From: Sphingomonadales bacterium Ga0077557
GTDB taxonomy: Bacteria > Pseudomonadota > Alphaproteobacteria > Sphingomonadales > Sphingomonadaceae
Length of the DNA stretch: 43,602 bases
Assembly: GCA_001464615.1 (NCBI GenBank)
Contig: LNFI01000021.1
Span: 1-43,602 of the forward strand
Direction of reading: 5' to 3'
Below the pieces are notes generated by a model. That model worked only from the letters and a program-made list of their open reading frames with translations, did no database searches and was not told where the DNA came from. Shown in pieces: positions 41,388-43,602 of the stretch (the first letter of the stretch is position 1; every line of letters starts with the position of its first letter). The position numbers were made by a program, and so were the translations under genes.

Positions 41388-42392
41388 TCAGTTCTTGCCT
41401 GCGGCGCGGGCCGACGGCACGGCAATGCTGACGGGTTGGCCCTGGCGCAGCGCATCATCGGGATCGCTGACGTTGATCCGCAGCCGATAGACCAGATCGG
41501 TGCGGAGATTTTCGGTCTGCACGGATTTGGGGGTAAATTCCGCGGTCGGCGAGATGAAACCGATCGTGCCGTGATAGCGGCGGGGATTGCCATCAGCGCG
41601 CACCAGCACGGCCATGCCGGGCGATATCCGGCCCAGATCGGGCTCGGCGATATAGGCGCGCACGCGTAAGGGGCGATCGATCGTCAGGGTGAATACTGTT
41701 TCGCCAGGTTGAACGATCGCGCCGGGCTCGCGCGCGCGCGTCAGCACCGTGCCGCCTTCGGGCGCAATGATCGTGGCATCGGCCAGATCGGTGCGGGCCC
41801 GGTCGCGGCTCGCCATGGCGGATGCGCGTTGCGCGCGGGCGGCGCGGATATCTTCGCTGCGGCTGCCGGCTTGTTGCAATAACAACGCCTGTTGCGCTGC
41901 CTTTAGCCGTGCCTGCGCCGCCTTTAGGTCAGCCCGGGTCGCGTCGGCGATTGCCTGGCTGACCGCACCACTGGCGACCAGCGACTGGCGGCGGGCATCA
42001 TCTTGCTGCGCCTTGTCGAGCGCGGCCTGGCGTTCGGCGAGCACCGCTTGCGCCTGGGCGATATCCTGCGCGCGGCTACCGGCTTCGCGCTTGGCGAGTT
42101 CGGCATCGGCCAAGGCGATCTGCGCATCGGCAACCGCCACCGAATCGCGCAATGGTCGCGGATCGAGCCGAGCGAGAATGGTGCCGGGTGCCACCTTGGC
42201 ACCCTCGTCCACGGCCATCGTTTCGATCCGCCCCGGCACGCGGAAAGCGAGTTCGACCTGCCGGACATCGACATTGCCATAGAGCGCCAAGCCGGTGTCC
42301 GCAGGCGCAAATAGGCCGAACCCGCGGGTGGCAAGCGCCGCCACCACCACCATGATCAGCGCCGCGATCCCGATCGGTCGCCTGAACTTCAT
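41388..42392 (-). CDS. HlyD-family periplasmic adaptor (YbhG-like)
   Basis: 334 residues. One N-terminal membrane anchor (IGIAALIMVVVAALATRGFG), then a lipoyl half (RVPGRIETMAVDEGAKVAPG), a long coiled-coil hairpin rich in Ala/Arg/Gln (about 85-200) and a second lipoyl and beta-barrel part (IIAPEGGTVLTRAREPGAIV). It bridges the inner-membrane ABC exporter and the outer-membrane factor. Coupled to the regulator by an ATGA overlap. Confidence 0.95.
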   Translation of the reverse strand: MKFRRPIGIAALIMVVVAALATRGFGLFAPADTGLALYGNVDVRQVELAFRVPGRIETMAVDEGAKVAPGTILARLDPRPLRDSVAVADAQIALADAELAKREAGSRAQDIAQAQAVLAERQAALDKAQQDDARRQSLVASGAVSQAIADATRADLKAAQARLKAAQQALLLQQAGSRSEDIRAARAQRASAMASRDRARTDLADATIIAPEGGTVLTRAREPGAIVQPGETVFTLTIDRPLRVRAYIAEPDLGRISPGMAVLVRADGNPRRYHGTIGFISPTAEFTPKSVQTENLRTDLVYRLRINVSDPDDALRQGQPVSIAVPSARAAGKN

Positions 42393-43048
42393 ATGCCGTC
42401 TCCTGCTTCGAGCGCGTCAAGAATCGCGGCCAGATGCCGCTGAATGCTTTGGTTGATCGCGGCCGCCTGGTCGGGGCCAATGCTGGTCCAGCCGGTGGTG
42501 CGCATGACGGCGGCGTGCGCGACGCGAAAGGCCATCACCTGGCCCATCAGCGCGATGGTGCGGACCTGGGCCTCGGCCTTGCTCAGTCGATCGCCGCTGA
42601 CAACGATCAGCAGATCGGTAACATGGGTGAGCATCGACCCCATCACCCCGCCATACAGAATCTCGAACGCGGCGGACGGCTCCATCTGCTCGCGCATGAT
42701 GATGCGGGAAAATTGCGCGGTTTCCTCGCTCACCATCGTCTGGACAAAGCCGGTGAAGATCATCGCTAGCCCCGCGCGCGCCTGCGCCGGGCTGCCATCG
42801 GCGCGGCACAGGGCGGCGACCTGGTCCAGCGCCGGGGCGACCATCGCGCCAATCGTATCGGCAATATGCTGCGCACAGGCCAGGTAAAGCCCGTCCTTGC
42901 CCCCGAAATGATAGGTGATCGCCGACATCGGCTTGCCGGCCGCCCCGGCGATATTGCGCGTACTCGCCCCCTCAAGCCCATAGCGCCCAAAGGCATCAAT
43001 CGCGACGCGCAGCAGCGCTTGATTGCTGGGGAGATTGGGTGTGGGCAT
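42389..43048 (-). CDS. TetR-family regulator of the efflux operon (CecR/YbiH-like)
   Basis: 219 residues. N-terminal HTH: LRVAIDAFGRYGLEGASTRN, IAGAAGKPMSAITYHFGGKD, then GLYLACAQHIADTI. The C-terminal ligand domain resembles the CecR (YbiH) group, which in E. coli controls ybhGFSR. First gene of the operon, so expected to repress itself and all downstream transport genes. A perfect palindrome 15 bases upstream of the ATG is the likely operator. Confidence 0.94.
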   Translation of the reverse strand: MPTPNLPSNQALLRVAIDAFGRYGLEGASTRNIAGAAGKPMSAITYHFGGKDGLYLACAQHIADTIGAMVAPALDQVAALCRADGSPAQARAGLAMIFTGFVQTMVSEETAQFSRIIMREQMEPSAAFEILYGGVMGSMLTHVTDLLIVVSGDRLSKAEAQVRTIALMGQVMAFRVAHAAVMRTTGWTSIGPDQAAAINQSIQRHLAAILDALEAGDGI

Positions 43049-43062
43049 CGACTCAGCTCTAG

Positions 43063-43076
43063 TTCGTTCGAACGAA
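43063..43076. promoter_or_regulatory. Operator palindrome of the TetR-controlled efflux operon
   Basis: TTCGTTCGAACGAA is a perfect 14-base palindrome 15 bases upstream of the TetR ATG. A further complementary pair, GACTCA (43050-43055) and TGAGTC (43077-43082), brackets it asymmetrically. Position and symmetry fit a TetR dimer site. Confidence 0.75.
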
Positions 43077-43082
43077 TGAGTC

Positions 43083-43303
43083 GAGGGGCAGTTTCGACCG
43101 TCGGCAATCGATAGTGGATTGCCGAATGGTTATTACTTTAAGATCAAGGTTTTACTTCTCAAACCCGCAGATATGGTGTGTCGACAAGGCCATGTCGCCG
43201 AGACCGGCGCGGTCTCAGCATCGACAGCAAATAGCTTTATCTACCGGTAGCTGTGTGAGGGTGCTGTCAGTCTAACTCGAACCAAACTCCATACGCGGGT
43301 TCA
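43083..43303. other. AT-richer intergenic region with hairpins
   Basis: No gene seen. TCGGCAATC (43101-43109) pairs with GATTGCCGA (43117-43125). GAGACC (43200-43205) pairs with GGTCTC (43211-43216) around GGCGC. A palindrome CTACCGGTAG follows near 43237. GC content falls relative to the operon to the left, which may mark the edge of a different genomic segment. Confidence 0.5.
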
Positions 43304-43582
43304 TCATTCGTCCTCTTCATCGACACCAAGGACTTTGCGGCGGCCTACGGCGTCCGGAGGCGAAACCAATCCCTTGCCCTGCATACGCTCGATAAGCCGC
43401 GTCGCTTCGTCGCGAATGAGTCTGCGCTGCTGTTGTAGCCATGGTGGGGAGACGGCCCCTAATTCGAGAATAAGCTCTCGCGCCGTTCGATACTGCTCGT
43501 GACGTGATGGGGTGGACGACCCCTGCACCAGCATAGCTGTGCAATGATGTGGTCGTTGAGCCACGTCTAGGAGTCGATCCAT
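43304..43582 (-). CDS. Hypothetical protein
   Basis: 92 residues at most. The C-terminal two thirds look protein-like: RTARELILELGAVSPPWLQQ then RLIRDEATRLIERMQGKGLV, predicted helical, ending in an acidic VDEEDE. The N-terminal start is doubtful: neither the ATG at 43582 nor that at 43534 has a good Shine-Dalgarno, and the first overlaps a better plus-strand start at 43581. No family recognised. Confidence 0.4.
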   Translation of the reverse strand: MDRLLDVAQRPHHCTAMLVQGSSTPSRHEQYRTARELILELGAVSPPWLQQQRRLIRDEATRLIERMQGKGLVSPPDAVGRRKVLGVDEEDE

Positions 43583-43602
43583 GCAAAAGGAAGTAGTGAC
43601 CG
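43581..43602 (+). CDS. Possible start of a plus-strand gene cut by the window end
   Basis: ATG at 43581 with AGGAG (43569-43573) seven bases upstream opens a frame MQKEVVT that runs off the end. The Shine-Dalgarno and spacing are good, but only seven codons are visible, so no product can be named. Confidence 0.35.

Overview
The window is chromosomal DNA from an alphaproteobacterium, most likely a sphingomonad (Sphingomonas/Sphingopyxis type). The reasons are the high GC content with GC-rich codon use, an alphaproteobacterial SOS box (GTTC-N7-GTTC) in front of uvrB, a NodT-type outer-membrane factor, and the short palindromic CCCTTCGAC...GCTCAGGGCGAACGG repeats that are common in this group. 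No rRNA, tRNA, CRISPR array or complete insertion sequence was seen.

Layout. 1-1755: palindromic repeats, a hypothetical DNA-binding-like protein and an exported M15 peptidase. 1817-3621: a compact, lower-GC restriction-modification pair closely resembling NgoMIV (predicted GCCGGC specificity). 3835-8623: the class Ia ribonucleotide reductase genes nrdB and nrdA, separated by three coupled small membrane-protein genes, a DUF2171 gene and an orphan domain resembling the C-terminus of a contractile-injection-system tape-measure protein. 9226-14793: a GGDEF-EAL-PilZ protein, class I fumarase, and an operon of an XRE regulator with two four-helix membrane proteins. 14988-18717: FkbM methyltransferase, NAPE-PLD-like hydrolase, a membrane protein, exported MsrB and a VOC protein. 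18764-21963: SOS-controlled uvrB, then a HicA-HicB-HigA-like three-gene cassette. 21968-26892: a soluble chemoreceptor, an exported methyltransferase-like protein, an exported HExxH protein, and an MHS-family transporter with a coupled ATPase whose 3' end runs into a decayed second copy of the transporter's tail.

27018-29644: a tandem pair of lipoprotein paralogues, then an unusual 520-base intergenic region. It holds a highly structured transcription unit in which an 18-codon ORF sits behind a 15-base Shine-Dalgarno sequence predicted to pair with the whole 16S rRNA 3' tail. A convergent set of hairpins follows a PemK-like toxin gene that is paired with a winged-helix protein. 30135-34850: exported amidase, DUF2721 protein, GNAT/FemAB-like protein, YjhX toxin and ROK fructokinase. 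34872-43048: a seven-gene, translationally coupled efflux operon on the minus strand (TetR, HlyD, double ATPase, two ABC-2 permeases, NodT factor, patatin lipoprotein), ordered like E. coli ybiH-ybhGFSR, with a perfect 14-base palindrome in front of the regulator. The right end has hairpins and two small uncertain ORFs.

The window mixes conserved housekeeping genes with small accessory cassettes. The items most worth a second look are the structured perfect-SD small RNA/ORF, the orphan tape-measure domain beside nrdA, the three-gene Hic/Hig cassette, the PemK/winged-helix pair and the duplicated transporter tail.
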